64,000 bases of DNA, taken from positions 248,001 through 312,000 of the forward strand of contig NZ_BMKU01000001.1 in assembly GCF_014644495.1 (NCBI RefSeq), read 5' to 3'. This document shows, piece after piece, positions 8,422-18,018 of the stretch; positions within the stretch are counted from its first letter, which is position 1; each line of letters begins with the position of its first letter. This DNA comes from Pseudarthrobacter polychromogenes. GTDB lineage: Bacteria > Actinomycetota > Actinomycetes > Actinomycetales > Micrococcaceae. The position numbers were made by a program, and so were the translations under genes. Below the pieces are notes generated by a model that was not told the origin of the DNA, did no database searches, and worked only from the letters and a program-made list of their open reading frames with translations.

Positions 8422-8484
8422 TCTAGGTACAGCTTGGGCGGGGACACCGGACCAGCAAGTTTTCCAGAAAAGGGGACAGGAACC

Positions 8485-8730
8485 ATGACCGTAACGGTTT
8501 ACACAAAGCCTGCTTGTGTTCAGTGCAACGCCACCTACCGGGCGCTCGACAAAAAGGGCATCACCTACCAGAGCGTTGACATCTCCCAGGACGCCGAGGC
8601 CCTCGAGCGCCTGAAGTCACTGGGCTACATGCAGGCTCCCGTTGTGGTCACGGACCAGGACCACTGGTCAGGTTTCCGCCCGGACAAGATCGAGGAACTG
8701 GCCCTCTCCGCCGTTTCCTCTGTGGCATAA
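8485..8730 (+). CDS. nrdH: Glutaredoxin-like NrdH redoxin
   Basis: The 81-residue thioredoxin-fold protein begins [21 protein letters not shown]. The CVQC redox motif at residues 11-14 and the later WSGFRPDKI segment are diagnostic for NrdH, the electron donor that re-reduces the class Ib ribonucleotide reductase large subunit NrdE using thioredoxin reductase. The ATG at 8485 is chosen because GGGGACAGG precedes it and because coding upstream is not conserved. It is the first gene of nrdHI-EF, with the usual actinobacterial order. Confidence 0.95.
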   Translation: MTVTVYTKPACVQCNATYRALDKKGITYQSVDISQDAEALERLKSLGYMQAPVVVTDQDHWSGFRPDKIEELALSAVSSVA

Positions 8731-8774
8731 GGACCCTTTCCCTGCCGGCTTCCGGCAGCCAGCAACCAGCCGAG

Positions 8775-9278
8775 GTGACTTCAACGGCAGCACCAGCAGT
8801 CCAGGACATCCACACGGCTCAGCGTGTGGACCCTTCAGTGCCGGTCCCGCCGGTGGTCACCGGCAGCCGGCTCATCTACTTTTCCTCGGCATCCGAGAAC
8901 ACCAGCCGCTTTGTCTCGAAGCTTGGCCGTGACGCGGCGCGGATCCCGCTGCTGGCCAAGGATGCCCCCCTCCTCGCCACCCGGCCGTTCGTGCTGGTGG
9001 TGCCCACCTATGGCGGCACCGGGGGAGAAGGTTCCGTGCCCAAGCAGGTCATCCGGTTCCTGAACACCCCGCAGAACAGGGAGCTTCTGCGCGGTGTTAT
9101 TGGGGCCGGCAACACGAACTTTGGGGACAACTACTGCATGGCGGGGGACATCATCGCCGCCAAGTGCGGAGTGCCGCACCTCTACCGCTTCGAATTAATG
9201 GGCACGCCAGAAGACGTGGCCCGCGTAAACAATGGATTGGACACGTTTTGGACACGACTGTCGCAGACACAGAAGTAA
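8775..9278 (+). CDS. nrdI: NrdI flavodoxin-like protein of class Ib ribonucleotide reductase
   Basis: The protein (167 residues from the GTG at 8775) contains [15 protein letters not shown], an FMN phosphate-binding loop, then [17 protein letters not shown] and [16 protein letters not shown], all NrdI landmarks. NrdI supplies the oxidant that assembles the dimanganese-tyrosyl radical cofactor in NrdF. The first 30 residues are poorly conserved, so a later start such as the GTG at 8826 is possible; neither has a strong ribosome site. It lies 44 nt after nrdH and runs into the 5' region of nrdE. Confidence 0.92.
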   Translation: MTSTAAPAVQDIHTAQRVDPSVPVPPVVTGSRLIYFSSASENTSRFVSKLGRDAARIPLLAKDAPLLATRPFVLVVPTYGGTGGEGSVPKQVIRFLNTPQNRELLRGVIGAGNTNFGDNYCMAGDIIAAKCGVPHLYRFELMGTPEDVARVNNGLDTFWTRLSQTQK

Positions 9279-11419
9279 CCAGGGCCCAGAAGCCCGAGAT
9301 GCCCGCAGCGTACAAGGGCCTGGGCTACCACGAGCTCAACGCGATGCTGAACCTGTACGGCCCCAACGGCGAGATCCAGTTCGAGGCCGACCGTGAGGCT
9401 GCGCACCAGTACTTCCTGCAGCACGTCAACAACAACACCGTGTTCTTCCATGACCTGGAAGAGAAGCTCGAGTACCTGGTCAAGAACGACTACTACGAGC
9501 GTGAAACGCTGGACCAGTACACGATGAACTTCATCCGTGAGCTGTTCAACCGCGCCTACAAGAAGAAGTTCCGCTTCGAGACCTTCCTGGGCGCGTTCAA
9601 GTTCTACACGTCCTACACACTGAAGACGTTCGACGGCAAGCGTTTCCTGGAGCGCTACGAGGACCGCGTGTGCATGGTCGCCCTGCACCTGGCCCGCGGC
9701 AACGAGCAGCTCGCCCTGCAGATGGTGGATGAGATCATCGAGGGCCGCTTCCAGCCGGCCACGCCCACCTTCCTGAACGCCGGCAAGAAGCAGCGCGGCG
9801 AGCTGGTCTCCTGCTTCCTGCTCCGCATCGAAGACAACATGGAGTCGATCGGCCGCTCCATCAACTCCGCCCTGCAGCTGTCCAAGCGCGGTGGCGGCGT
9901 GGCCTTCGCGCTGACCAACATCCGCGAGGTGGGCGCGCCCATCAAGCAGATCGAGAACCAGTCCTCCGGCGTCATCCCCGTGATGAAGCTCCTCGAAGAC
10001 AGCTTCTCCTACGCCAACCAGCTTGGTGCCCGCCAGGGTGCCGGCGCCGTTTACCTGCACGCACACCACCCGGACATCTACCGGTTCCTGGACACCAAGC
10101 GCGAGAACGCGGATGAGAAGATCCGCATCAAGACCCTCTCGCTCGGCGTTGTCATCCCGGACATCACGTTCGAGCTGGCCAAGCGGGATGAGGACATGTA
10201 CCTGTTCTCCCCGTACGACGTTGAACGCGTCTACGGTATGCCGTTCTCCGACGTCTCCGTCACCGAGAAGTACTACGAGATGGTGGACGATTCCCGGATC
10301 AAGAAGACCAAGATCAAGGCGCGCGAGTTCTTCCAGACCCTCGCCGAGATCCAGTTCGAATCCGGCTACCCGTACATCATGTTCGAGGACACCGTGAACC
10401 GGGCCAACCCGATCGACGGCAAGATCATCATGTCCAACCTGTGCTCGGAGATCCTCCAGGTTTCCCAGCCCACCACGTACAACGATGACCTGTCCTACGA
10501 CGACACCGGCAAGGACATCTCCTGCAACCTGGGCTCGCTTAACATCGCGAAGACCATGGACAGCCCGGACTTCGGCCTGACCATCGAGACGGCCATCCGG
10601 TCCCTCTCTGCCGTGTCCGACATGTCCAACATCACCTCGGTCCCGTCCATCGCCAAGGGCAACGACCAGAGCCACGCCATCGGCCTGGGCCAGATGAACC
10701 TGCACGGCTACCTGGCGCGTGAGCGGGTGCACTACGGTTCCGAAGAGGGCCTGGATTTCACCAACATCTACTTCTACTCGGTGGTGTACCACGCGGTCCG
10801 CGCCTCCAACCTGCTGGCCATCGAAACCGGCCAGACCTTCGGCGGGTTCGAGAAGTCCAAGTACGCCTCCGGCGAGTTCTTCGACAAGTACACGGAGCAG
10901 GAATGGGTGCCGCAGACCGAGAAGGTTGCGGAGCTGTTCAAGAACGTGCACATCCCCACGCAGGCTGACTGGCTGGCGCTGAAGGCTTCGGTCATGGAGC
11001 ACGGCATCTACAACCAGAACCTGCAGGCTGTTCCGCCCACCGGCTCGATCTCCTACATCAACAACTCCACCTCCTCGATCCACCCGGTGGCGTCCAAGAT
11101 CGAGATCCGCAAGGAAGGCAAACTGGGCCGCGTGTACTACCCGGCGCCGTACCTCACCAACGACAACCTGGAGTACTACCAGGACGCGTACGAGATCGGT
11201 TACGAGAAGGTCATCGACACCTACGCCGCAGCCACCCAGCACGTGGACCAGGGCCTGTCCCTGACGCTGTTCTTCAAGGACACCGCCACCACGCGCGACA
11301 TCAACAAGGCCCAGATCTACGCCTGGAAGAAGGGCATCAAGACCATCTACTACATCCGTCTCCGCCAGCTCGCGCTGGAAGGGACTGAGGTGGAGGGCTG
11401 TGTTTCATGCATGCTTTAG
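9248..11419 (+). CDS. nrdE: Class Ib ribonucleoside-diphosphate reductase, alpha subunit
   Basis: The 723-residue catalytic subunit reduces ribonucleoside diphosphates to deoxy forms. It matches mycobacterial NrdE closely throughout: [61 protein letters not shown] and the swinging C-terminal cysteine pair in EGCVSCML, which NrdH re-reduces. It lacks the N-terminal ATP cone of class Ia enzymes, as expected. The start is uncertain. The TTG at 9248 gives the length seen in relatives and overlaps nrdI by 31 nt; the ATG at 9299 (AGAAG upstream) would give 706 residues and a 20-nt gap. Confidence 0.96.
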   Translation: MDTTVADTEVTRAQKPEMPAAYKGLGYHELNAMLNLYGPNGEIQFEADREAAHQYFLQHVNNNTVFFHDLEEKLEYLVKNDYYERETLDQYTMNFIRELFNRAYKKKFRFETFLGAFKFYTSYTLKTFDGKRFLERYEDRVCMVALHLARGNEQLALQMVDEIIEGRFQPATPTFLNAGKKQRGELVSCFLLRIEDNMESIGRSINSALQLSKRGGGVAFALTNIREVGAPIKQIENQSSGVIPVMKLLEDSFSYANQLGARQGAGAVYLHAHHPDIYRFLDTKRENADEKIRIKTLSLGVVIPDITFELAKRDEDMYLFSPYDVERVYGMPFSDVSVTEKYYEMVDDSRIKKTKIKAREFFQTLAEIQFESGYPYIMFEDTVNRANPIDGKIIMSNLCSEILQVSQPTTYNDDLSYDDTGKDISCNLGSLNIAKTMDSPDFGLTIETAIRSLSAVSDMSNITSVPSIAKGNDQSHAIGLGQMNLHGYLARERVHYGSEEGLDFTNIYFYSVVYHAVRASNLLAIETGQTFGGFEKSKYASGEFFDKYTEQEWVPQTEKVAELFKNVHIPTQADWLALKASVMEHGIYNQNLQAVPPTGSISYINNSTSSIHPVASKIEIRKEGKLGRVYYPAPYLTNDNLEYYQDAYEIGYEKVIDTYAAATQHVDQGLSLTLFFKDTATTRDINKAQIYAWKKGIKTIYYIRLRQLALEGTEVEGCVSCML

Positions 11420-11435
11420 TTGTAGCTTCAACTAA

Positions 11436-12491
<1,056 letters not shown>

Positions 12492-12517
12492 TCTCCTCTT
12501 CGTCTCCTTCCTTCAGC

Positions 12518-12551
12518 TCAGCCCTCCCGCGCATGAACGTGGGAGGGCTGA
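12518..12551 (+). terminator. Hairpin after nrdF
   Basis: TCAGCCCTCCCGC pairs with GTGGGAGGGCTGA around GCATGAAC, 26 nt after the nrdF stop. The T tract is weak, but the position and stability fit the end of the nrd operon. Confidence 0.65.
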
Positions 12552-12763
12552 ACTGTTCAGTCCTCGTGCCCGCATCCCGTCCGCAGATGATGGGCGATTC
12601 GGACGAAACGATGGTTGCTGCTGTACCTGAAGGTATGTCGCGTTCGCCTGTGGCAATGAACATGGAGGAAATTTGGCGAGTAGGTCCCATTGGAGGGCTG
12701 GAAGGAATCTACACGGGGGTGGAACAGGTGCTGGGGGCCGAGGACGAGTGGCCAGCCGTTCGA

Positions 12764-13045
12764 ATGCTGACAGACGCGCCAATAAAGCCGCTTGAGTTGA
12801 ACACTTTGGTTAATGATCCTCCATGGGATCGCGAAACCGACGCTCTCACCGAAGCGCGCAGGTCGTTGTTTGGTGATGCTTCGCGCTGGATTGCTGCTGA
12901 TGGTTACCCCGATGGCTTGGCCTTAGCTATTACCGACTCCATTTTCTCAACGGGTTCGCGCTACCAGAGCGTCATCAACGTCGTGAACAGGTGCCGGGAG
13001 TACCGGCAGGTCCAGGGCGGTGACGCCGATCAGGACCCGGGATGA
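12764..13045 (+). pseudogene. Truncated gene fragment in a lower-GC patch
   Basis: The frame reads MLTDAPIKPLELNTLV, then WDRETDALTEARRSLFGDA and LALAITDSIFSTGSRYQSV, and stops at 13045 after GGDADQDPG. It looks like the N-terminal third of a larger soluble protein whose body is missing. The frame is open back to 12533 but the extra residues look random. Local base use (many A/T third positions between about 12590 and 12950) differs from the strongly GC-rich neighbours. I do not recognise the family. A remnant of an inserted and deleted gene is the best reading; a short intact gene is possible. Confidence 0.4.
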
Positions 13046-13214
13046 TGTGCACGTAGCCTGCCCGGGAGATGTTCCGTTCGGATGAGCTGAGCTAAGCAGC
13101 CAGCCCAGTGTGGAGAGGGCGGCACCAGGGATCGTCATGGGGCCGCCTGCCTTTGGGTCCGGCCGAGTAACGCGTAGAGCGTTGCGGCCGTAGCTCCGGC
13201 AAGGGTAATCACAT

Positions 13215-13520
13215 TCAGTCCGCAATGCCGGCGATCTCATGCAACGCCCGCAGGTGCGCGTCGAAGGCGTTCCGCCCGGCCCGAGTGAGGGTAATCCAGG
13301 TCAGACGGCGGGCATCACTGCGCGAAACCGATGCGGCTTTGCTCAGGCTGACGTATCCGGCCTCAGCCAGGGTCTTGAGGTGCTTCGAGAGGGTTGCGTC
13401 CGAGACGTCGAGCGTGTCACGCAGCACAGCGAAGTCCATCTGCTCCACCTGCCGCAACACTCCACAGATCCGGAGCCGGGCAGGGGCGTGGATGAGGTCG
13501 TCGAACTGTGCCTTGGTCAT
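13215..13520 (-). CDS. Winged-helix transcriptional regulator (HTH_34/MarR-like)
   Basis: This 101-residue protein is a single winged helix-turn-helix domain. FDDLIHAPARLRICGVLRQ is the first helix, DTLDVSDATLSKHLKTLAEAGYV is the helix-turn-helix with recognition helix, and SRSDARRLTWITLT is the wing. It resembles the small regulators commonly paired with integral membrane proteins in actinobacteria. Its ATG overlaps the stop of the upstream membrane-protein gene (ATGA at 13517-13520), so the two are co-translated. It may repress its own operon in response to a signal sensed by the partner; that is inference. No ligand site is visible. Confidence 0.85.
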   Translation of the reverse strand: MTKAQFDDLIHAPARLRICGVLRQVEQMDFAVLRDTLDVSDATLSKHLKTLAEAGYVSLSKAASVSRSDARRLTWITLTRAGRNAFDAHLRALHEIAGIAD

Positions 13521-13984
13521 CGGCGGAGCTGGTCCAGTGCCGAGCGGAAGGCGATGCCTGCGAGCCACGTGACCATGCCGAAGGCGCACAAACTGGTCAG
13601 TACCACCGCCCAGCGCGCCCCGAAGGAAACAAGGCCGAGCGAGATTGAGAACAGCGCCAGGCAAAGCACGAGAATTGCGACCGCTACGAGTCCTGCCCGC
13701 AAGCCCATCTGACGGAAGCGGATGCCGGTTTCCCGGCGGATCAAGTGAGCTATTACCAAAGCTGCGACCAGACCCAGCCACCCGGATGTTGGCGGCTCGT
13801 AGTTCTCGCCGGGGTTGGCGGCTGCGGCCCCAGCCACCCACCAGGCCGCCACGCCTCCGAGCGCAGCCATGAGCATCTTCGGGACTTGCACTCCATTGGC
13901 CAGGGCGTGCCGGTCAGCAGCAAGGTCCCGGAGACTGGCAGCGGCCTCATAGGGCGACGGGCGCCGTTCAAAGTCGTTTTCCAT
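13517..13984 (-). CDS. Small integral membrane protein paired with the winged-helix regulator
   Basis: The 155-residue protein starts MENDFERRPSPYEAAASLRDLAADR, a cytoplasmic head. Four hydrophobic segments follow, at about residues 35-55, 65-80, 95-115 and 125-145. An ATG 42 nt upstream is in frame, but the preceding residues are not convincing. It is the first gene of a two-gene operon with the regulator downstream. No enzymatic motif is visible. The pairing suggests a membrane sensor or a transport-like protein whose level is set by the regulator. Confidence 0.75.
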   Translation of the reverse strand: MENDFERRPSPYEAAASLRDLAADRHALANGVQVPKMLMAALGGVAAWWVAGAAAANPGENYEPPTSGWLGLVAALVIAHLIRRETGIRFRQMGLRAGLVAVAILVLCLALFSISLGLVSFGARWAVVLTSLCAFGMVTWLAGIAFRSALDQLRR

Positions 13985-14307
13985 GATGGAAAGAATAGCG
14001 GGATACTTTCCGTTCCGGCAAGTCACATGCGGCTGATGAACCTAAGCGGGCGCACAAATACGCGAGGATGGCTTCCTAAGTGATTTTTATTTGGGCGGAC
14101 CCTGCCAGCCTGGATCCAGGGCGGGGCGGGCGGTGGAATGCGGGGAATGGCTGGCATCGGGAACATGCTCAAACTGAAATTCCCCCAGATGGTGTTGAAC
14201 GTGAAGATCGCTTTACCCACCACCAGTGGGCCGGGCTGCGACATAGCCGGGCGGCGCGCTCTAGTATTGCCGAGCACGCCGGCTGGTGAATCAGTCCCGT
14301 AACTCTT
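13985..14307. other. 323-nt intergenic region without a supported gene
   Basis: The region upstream of the membrane-protein gene and downstream of the SCO1664-type gene holds a G-rich tract (about 14115-14140) but no convincing coding frame, hairpin with T tract or repeat. It presumably carries the promoter of the membrane-protein/regulator pair. Confidence 0.4.
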
Positions 14308-15075
14308 TTAGAACAGCGGCCAGGGCACCGCCGACATCTGACCGTGTGGAGCGGGGAAACGGCCCGCCGAGCGCAACCGGGCGCAGCGTGCGGCGAGTGA
14401 AGCAATTTCCCCAGCGCTGAGCAGGTCCGCCAGGTTTCGGCCCAGCTCACCGTCCAGTCCTGCGCTGACGCGGTCGATGCCCTCAAGTTCCTCGGCGGTC
14501 AGGGCGTCCCCCAGCCACCCCCACAGCACCGTGCGCAGCTTGTGGTCACGGTGGAAGGTAAGCCCGTGGTCCACGCCGTGCCGGTGTCCGTCCGTCATGG
14601 CAAGGATGTGGTCGCCTTTGCGGTCGGCATTGTTTACGACGACGTCGAACACCGCCATGCGCCTGAGCGCCGGAGAGTCCTCGTGGATGAGGGCGACCAT
14701 CCGTCCGGTCTCATCCTGACCCTCGAGGACGTGCTTCCAACCCGTTTCCGGTACGTCGTCCGACGCGACGAGGTCCACCGCGTTCTGGTCGGGGTCTGTC
14801 TCCTGCCACAGTTGCACCATCCCTTCGCCTAACGGACCATCGCGCAACCAGGTGCGGGGCACCACGTTCCAGCCGAGGACCTCCGAGACCAGGTAGGCGG
14901 AAACTTCTCTGTGGGCAAGGACGCCGTCAGGAAAATCCCACAGCGGCTTCTCCCCGGCTATCGGCTTATAGACAACCGTGGTGTCGCCGATGCTGCCTAC
15001 GAAAGTGGCGTTGGACGCCGTCGTAATGCGTCCGGTGAGCGTCAGCTCGGCCGCCACCAGGTCCGGCGCCGGCAT
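14308..15075 (-). CDS. SCO1664-family protein (kinase-like fold)
   Basis: The 255-residue protein begins with LTGRITTASNATFVG, followed by VVYKPIAGEKPLWDFP. It contains FDVVVNNADRKGDHIL and HGVDHGLTFH. The lysine in YKP, the Asp-Asn of NADRKGDH and the DHG motif mirror the catalytic loop and metal-binding loop of lipid-kinase/HipA-like phosphotransferases. It is the third gene of a conserved actinobacterial trio (histidine phosphatase, DUF3090, SCO1664) that in relatives often lies near mycothiol cysteine ligase. Its ATG overlaps the DUF3090 stop by one base, so it is translationally coupled. The substrate is unknown. Confidence 0.85.
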   Translation of the reverse strand: MPAPDLVAAELTLTGRITTASNATFVGSIGDTTVVYKPIAGEKPLWDFPDGVLAHREVSAYLVSEVLGWNVVPRTWLRDGPLGEGMVQLWQETDPDQNAVDLVASDDVPETGWKHVLEGQDETGRMVALIHEDSPALRRMAVFDVVVNNADRKGDHILAMTDGHRHGVDHGLTFHRDHKLRTVLWGWLGDALTAEELEGIDRVSAGLDGELGRNLADLLSAGEIASLAARCARLRSAGRFPAPHGQMSAVPWPLF

Positions 15076-15629
15076 CAGGCCTCGGGCACAGTGCAGACGT
15101 GCCCGTCGGCGTCTACGGGGTAACCGCAGAGCGGGCACGCGGGACGCCCTGCGCCCACAACCTCCCGCGTGCACTTAGCAAATGCGCGGGCGGTGCCAAC
15201 GGGAATCCGCACCAGCAGCATTTCGGGCACCTCGGCGTCATCCGCATCTGACGATTCGTCATCACTATCAGCGTCGACATCGGTGATCGGGTAGGCCTCG
15301 ATCACCACCTGCGCCGTCGTCGGGTCCCACCCTAAGCCCATGGCGCCGGTCCGAAACTGCTCCTCAACGGCCTCAAGCCCGTCATTGTCAACCAGCTCAA
15401 TGGGAGTGCTGGTGGGAACGCTGTGGGGGTTTCCCTCGACGGTGAGAAGCTGGTCGAGGATTTCGTCGATCTTCTCCGCGAGCAGGGCTGACTGCTGCTT
15501 CTCCATGGCGATACTGACGATCTGGTTCCCAGCCCGCACCTGCAGGTAGAACGTCCGTGCCCCCGGAAGGCCAATGGTGCCGACGACGACCCGATCGGGC
15601 CAGTCGAACTCATGAACACGTGTAGGCAT
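15075..15629 (-). CDS. DUF3090 family protein
   Basis: The 184-residue protein opens RVHEFDWPDRVVVGTIGLPGARTFYLQ and contains an acidic linker (about residues 120-140). It ends with a zinc-ribbon-like tail, CPLCGYPVDADGHVC. This layout is DUF3090, the middle gene of the phosphatase/DUF3090/SCO1664 trio. The C-terminal CxxC and CxxC-like cysteines probably bind zinc. No enzymatic function is known for the family. The gene lies 24 nt after the phosphatase and overlaps the SCO1664 gene. Confidence 0.9.
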   Translation of the reverse strand: MPTRVHEFDWPDRVVVGTIGLPGARTFYLQVRAGNQIVSIAMEKQQSALLAEKIDEILDQLLTVEGNPHSVPTSTPIELVDNDGLEAVEEQFRTGAMGLGWDPTTAQVVIEAYPITDVDADSDDESSDADDAEVPEMLLVRIPVGTARAFAKCTREVVGAGRPACPLCGYPVDADGHVCTVPEA

Positions 15630-15653
15630 AAGAGCATTTTAGGCACAGGCGCT

Positions 15654-16346
15654 TCATGGCGCCTGTTGCCCTGCACCGCCGCCCACCGGCGCGTCGGCAG
15701 AAAGGATGCTGTTCGACAGCCACGACAGGTCCCCGGCATCGGTGTTGGTCGCGTAAACGCTTGGCCTTGTGGCGCTGTAGCGCACGATCGATACGGATGC
15801 CGGGCCAACATTAATTCGCTGGAACAGGTCCAGGTGCATGCCCAGCGCGTCGGCAAGGATTGCTTTGATGACGTCACCGTGACTCACCGCCACCCATACG
15901 GCTCCTGGCCCGTACCCGGTTTCGAAGGCTGCATCGTGGCGTCGAATGGCTGCCACCGCCCGGGCCTGCATTCCGGCCATTGATTCGCCGCCGGGAAAGA
16001 CGACGGCGGACGGCTGCGATTGCACAGCCGACCACAGATCTTCGGTTGCGAGGTCACTGAGCATGCGGCCCTGCCACTGGCCGTAGTCGCACTCGGTAAG
16101 GTCGGGTTCCACCGGCGCGTACGGAGTGCCGGCCTGGCGGTCGAGGATGAGCTGGGCGGTTTGCTGACAACGCTCGAGCGGGCTCGATACCACCCCTGCT
16201 AAGGGCACTGCCGCGAGCCGCTCTCCGGTCAAAGCCGCCTGCTCACTCCCAACCTGGTCCAGGCTGACACCGGCGGCCCGCCCGGCCAGCAGTCCAGTGG
16301 CATTGGCTGTGGTGCGTCCGTGCCGCACGAGGATAACTGTCGCCAT
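15654..16346 (-). CDS. Histidine phosphatase-family protein (MSMEG_4193 type)
   Basis: This 230-residue protein begins with the catalytic VRHGRTTANATG (phospho-accepting His at residue 9). It carries the second-half motifs SSPLERCQQTAQL, the proton-donor region CDYGQWQG and VAVSHGDVIKAIL. These are the branch 1 histidine phosphatase landmarks, and the sequence fits the subfamily that travels with DUF3090 and SCO1664 genes. It is first in the three-gene operon on the minus strand. The family is predicted to dephosphorylate a small molecule; the substrate has not been defined, and the kinase-like third gene hints at a phospho-cycle. Confidence 0.9.
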   Translation of the reverse strand: MATVILVRHGRTTANATGLLAGRAAGVSLDQVGSEQAALTGERLAAVPLAGVVSSPLERCQQTAQLILDRQAGTPYAPVEPDLTECDYGQWQGRMLSDLATEDLWSAVQSQPSAVVFPGGESMAGMQARAVAAIRRHDAAFETGYGPGAVWVAVSHGDVIKAILADALGMHLDLFQRINVGPASVSIVRYSATRPSVYATNTDAGDLSWLSNSILSADAPVGGGAGQQAP

Positions 16347-16425
16347 CCACCCAGCCTATCCACCCGCTCGATGGCAGCGGCCACCCGGGCCCATTGAAAT
16401 CTGCCGGCCACAGGTCACAGACCAC

Positions 16426-16950
16426 TCACGGTGATCGTTCACCCACCAAGAAGACCACCGGGGGAGTAGTGACCGGGCCGGGGCAAGGATTGAAGGGGTC
16501 TTCCCTGGTCCACTCCAGATCGTTCGCCTGCTCGGCAAGCACCGAGCCGTCCGTAGCGAGGGCGCGCAGGGTGATGTAACTGGGTACCGGGCCAGGGATG
16601 AAGGTGAACCGCCAGGTGTCCTCGCCCTGCCTGCTGCCGATGTAGCGGGTGTCGGGGTAGGCGGGCGGCGGGACACTTGGGCCGGGTGCGGGGGAGAATC
16701 CTCCACCGGGAAGCTGTATCCAGTGGTCGGTGACTGCGAGGGAAGCGGCTGGGGCTGCAGTGGGTTCCGGCGCCGAGCGCCCCTCGTCCGTGCATAGCTG
16801 GACGTCGTCGACAGCTTCCGCACCGCCTTGAACGGTCACTTCGAGGGTGCTGACGTAGCCAATGGCGGGACACGCCGTACTGCAGCCCGCAGCCGGCAGC
16901 GTGACCGCGATCAGCGCGGCAACGCCCAGGATCCCCCAACCCGTTTTCAT
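16426..16950 (-). CDS. Predicted secreted lipoprotein
   Basis: The 174-residue protein has an N-terminal lipoprotein signal peptide (positive start, hydrophobic GILGVAALIAVTLPAAGC) with the lipobox LPAAGC, acylated Cys at residue 23. The mature part is proline-rich, with a low-complexity stretch (PEPTAAPAAS) and a beta-rich domain (TWRFTFIPGPVPSYITLRAL). I do not recognise a family. It is separated from the phosphatase gene by about 80 nt and may be transcribed with it or alone. A second unrelated lipoprotein gene lies 460 nt away. Confidence 0.75.
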   Translation of the reverse strand: MKTGWGILGVAALIAVTLPAAGCSTACPAIGYVSTLEVTVQGGAEAVDDVQLCTDEGRSAPEPTAAPAASLAVTDHWIQLPGGGFSPAPGPSVPPPAYPDTRYIGSRQGEDTWRFTFIPGPVPSYITLRALATDGSVLAEQANDLEWTREDPFNPCPGPVTTPPVVFLVGERSP

Positions 16951-17086
16951 GGATGCAGTCTATGGCTGGAAGGTGTTGTCCGGTCACATTCGAAAAACAA
17001 GCGTTCCCGGTGCAGCGTCCCACCAATACGGATACTGTGGCTTCACCACGTGTAGGCGTGACCTGGGAGCAGCGGGCAGGGTTGTA

Positions 17087-17398
17087 ATGAGCTGGCAGAA
17101 CCGCCCGCGACCCAAGGAATTTCATGAACGTGTTCACCTCCCAGCCAACAAGCGTCCTCCAGTGGTAGCCGGAACCTCCCACTCGAGGCTGCGCCGGAAG
17201 AGGACCCGGCATCCGCGGTTCACTGTAGGGGAGAGGGTGAGCTTCCTGGACGCCGGCCTGTCCGGCACGGGCGTCGTGGATGCCATGACGGGCGACCACT
17301 CCATTGTCTGGATCTGGGCCGACGGCGGTCTTGGCCGCCGGATGTTCTTCCAGGGCTGCGGCAGTATCATCTCGTCCCTTGAGGACCATCCGGGGTGA
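17087..17398 (+). CDS. Small conserved protein with an SH3/KOW-like barrel
   Basis: The 103-residue basic protein has an N-terminal positively charged arm (PRPKEFHERVHLPANKRPP, later RLRRKRTRHP). It ends in a compact beta domain, FTVGERVSFLDAGLSGTGVVDAMTG followed by SIVWIWADGGLGRRMF. The Gly-rich GERV..D.G.SGTGVV pattern resembles SH3-like/KOW barrels found in small actinobacterial proteins. The ATG at 17087 is chosen as the first codon after which composition becomes protein-like. It is convergent with the next lipoprotein gene (12 nt apart). No function is assigned. Confidence 0.6.
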   Translation: MSWQNRPRPKEFHERVHLPANKRPPVVAGTSHSRLRRKRTRHPRFTVGERVSFLDAGLSGTGVVDAMTGDHSIVWIWADGGLGRRMFFQGCGSIISSLEDHPG

Positions 17399-17409
17399 GC
17401 AGTGGGACG

Positions 17410-17997
17410 TTATCGTCCGCCTTCTGCTGCGGCAAGGGGGCCTGTCACGCGGACCCCGCCAACTGCCCCCGTCCACGGAGTATCACCGGGCCCGGGAAGG
17501 TCCAGGTGCGCGAAAATGTAGCCCTGCTCGAGTTCAATGACTTTCGAAGTGGACCCGGCACAATCCAGCGCCAGCTCCAGAGGCTGAAAGGGCGCACCCG
17601 GATGCTCCTGGCCAACGGAAACCTTGGCGCCTGATGCACCAACACAGGCTGCGGTGACAGTGTACTGTCCGGCCGCCGGCACCTTTTCCATTGCTCCAAA
17701 GCCCCTGACCGGCCCATCCAGTGGCCCCTCCTCAAAAAGGATGGCGGGCCCCGGCACTGCCTTGAGCAGCCGGTCCAGCTCACCATAGTTCTTGACCTCC
17801 CGCTCCAGGACCAGCGGGTCGACATAAACCGGCGGGGACGCAGCCGACGCATCAGGGGCGGTGGTTGGCTTGTTCAATGAAGCAGTGCCACCTGGTGGCG
17901 GATACCCCGGCTCAGGGTAGTCATAAGAGCACCCCGCCAGAGTGATCAGCGAGCATGCGGCAAGCGCAACCAGCTGCCGCCTGTCCCTCGCTCCCAT
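17410..17997 (-). CDS. Predicted secreted lipoprotein
   Basis: The 195-residue protein begins with RDRRQLVALAACSLITLAGCS, a lipoprotein signal peptide with lipobox LAGC. After it comes a Pro/Ala-rich tether (YPEPGYPPPGG) and a globular part containing a long helix (VDPLVLEREVKNYGELDRLLKAV). A beta domain with two cysteines (TAACVGASG, ALDCAG) follows. It is not similar in sequence to the lipoprotein at 16426 apart from the leader. The gene lies 21 nt downstream of the cytochrome P450 gene on the same strand and may be in its operon. Function unknown. Confidence 0.75.
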   Translation of the reverse strand: MGARDRRQLVALAACSLITLAGCSYDYPEPGYPPPGGTASLNKPTTAPDASAASPPVYVDPLVLEREVKNYGELDRLLKAVPGPAILFEEGPLDGPVRGFGAMEKVPAAGQYTVTAACVGASGAKVSVGQEHPGAPFQPLELALDCAGSTSKVIELEQGYIFAHLDLPGPGDTPWTGAVGGVRVTGPLAAAEGGR

Positions 17998-18018
17998 GGT
18001 CGTACCAAGTCCTGCCGG

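Noticed and set aside
9182..11242. 686-codon open frame antisense to nrdE
   Set aside because: It is an artefact of GC-rich codon use: the opposite strand encodes NrdE with near-complete family identity, and the antisense product has repetitive Val/Gly/Leu/Asp composition and no family features.
14080..14289. 69-codon plus-strand frame in the 13985-14307 gap
   Set aside because: No ribosome site, no structured composition and no conserved context; left as empty intergenic sequence.
16439..17476. 345-codon minus-strand frame covering the lipoprotein and the small SH3-like gene
   Set aside because: Product is Arg/Pro/His-rich without structure; the lipoprotein frame beside it has a clean signal peptide and lipobox.
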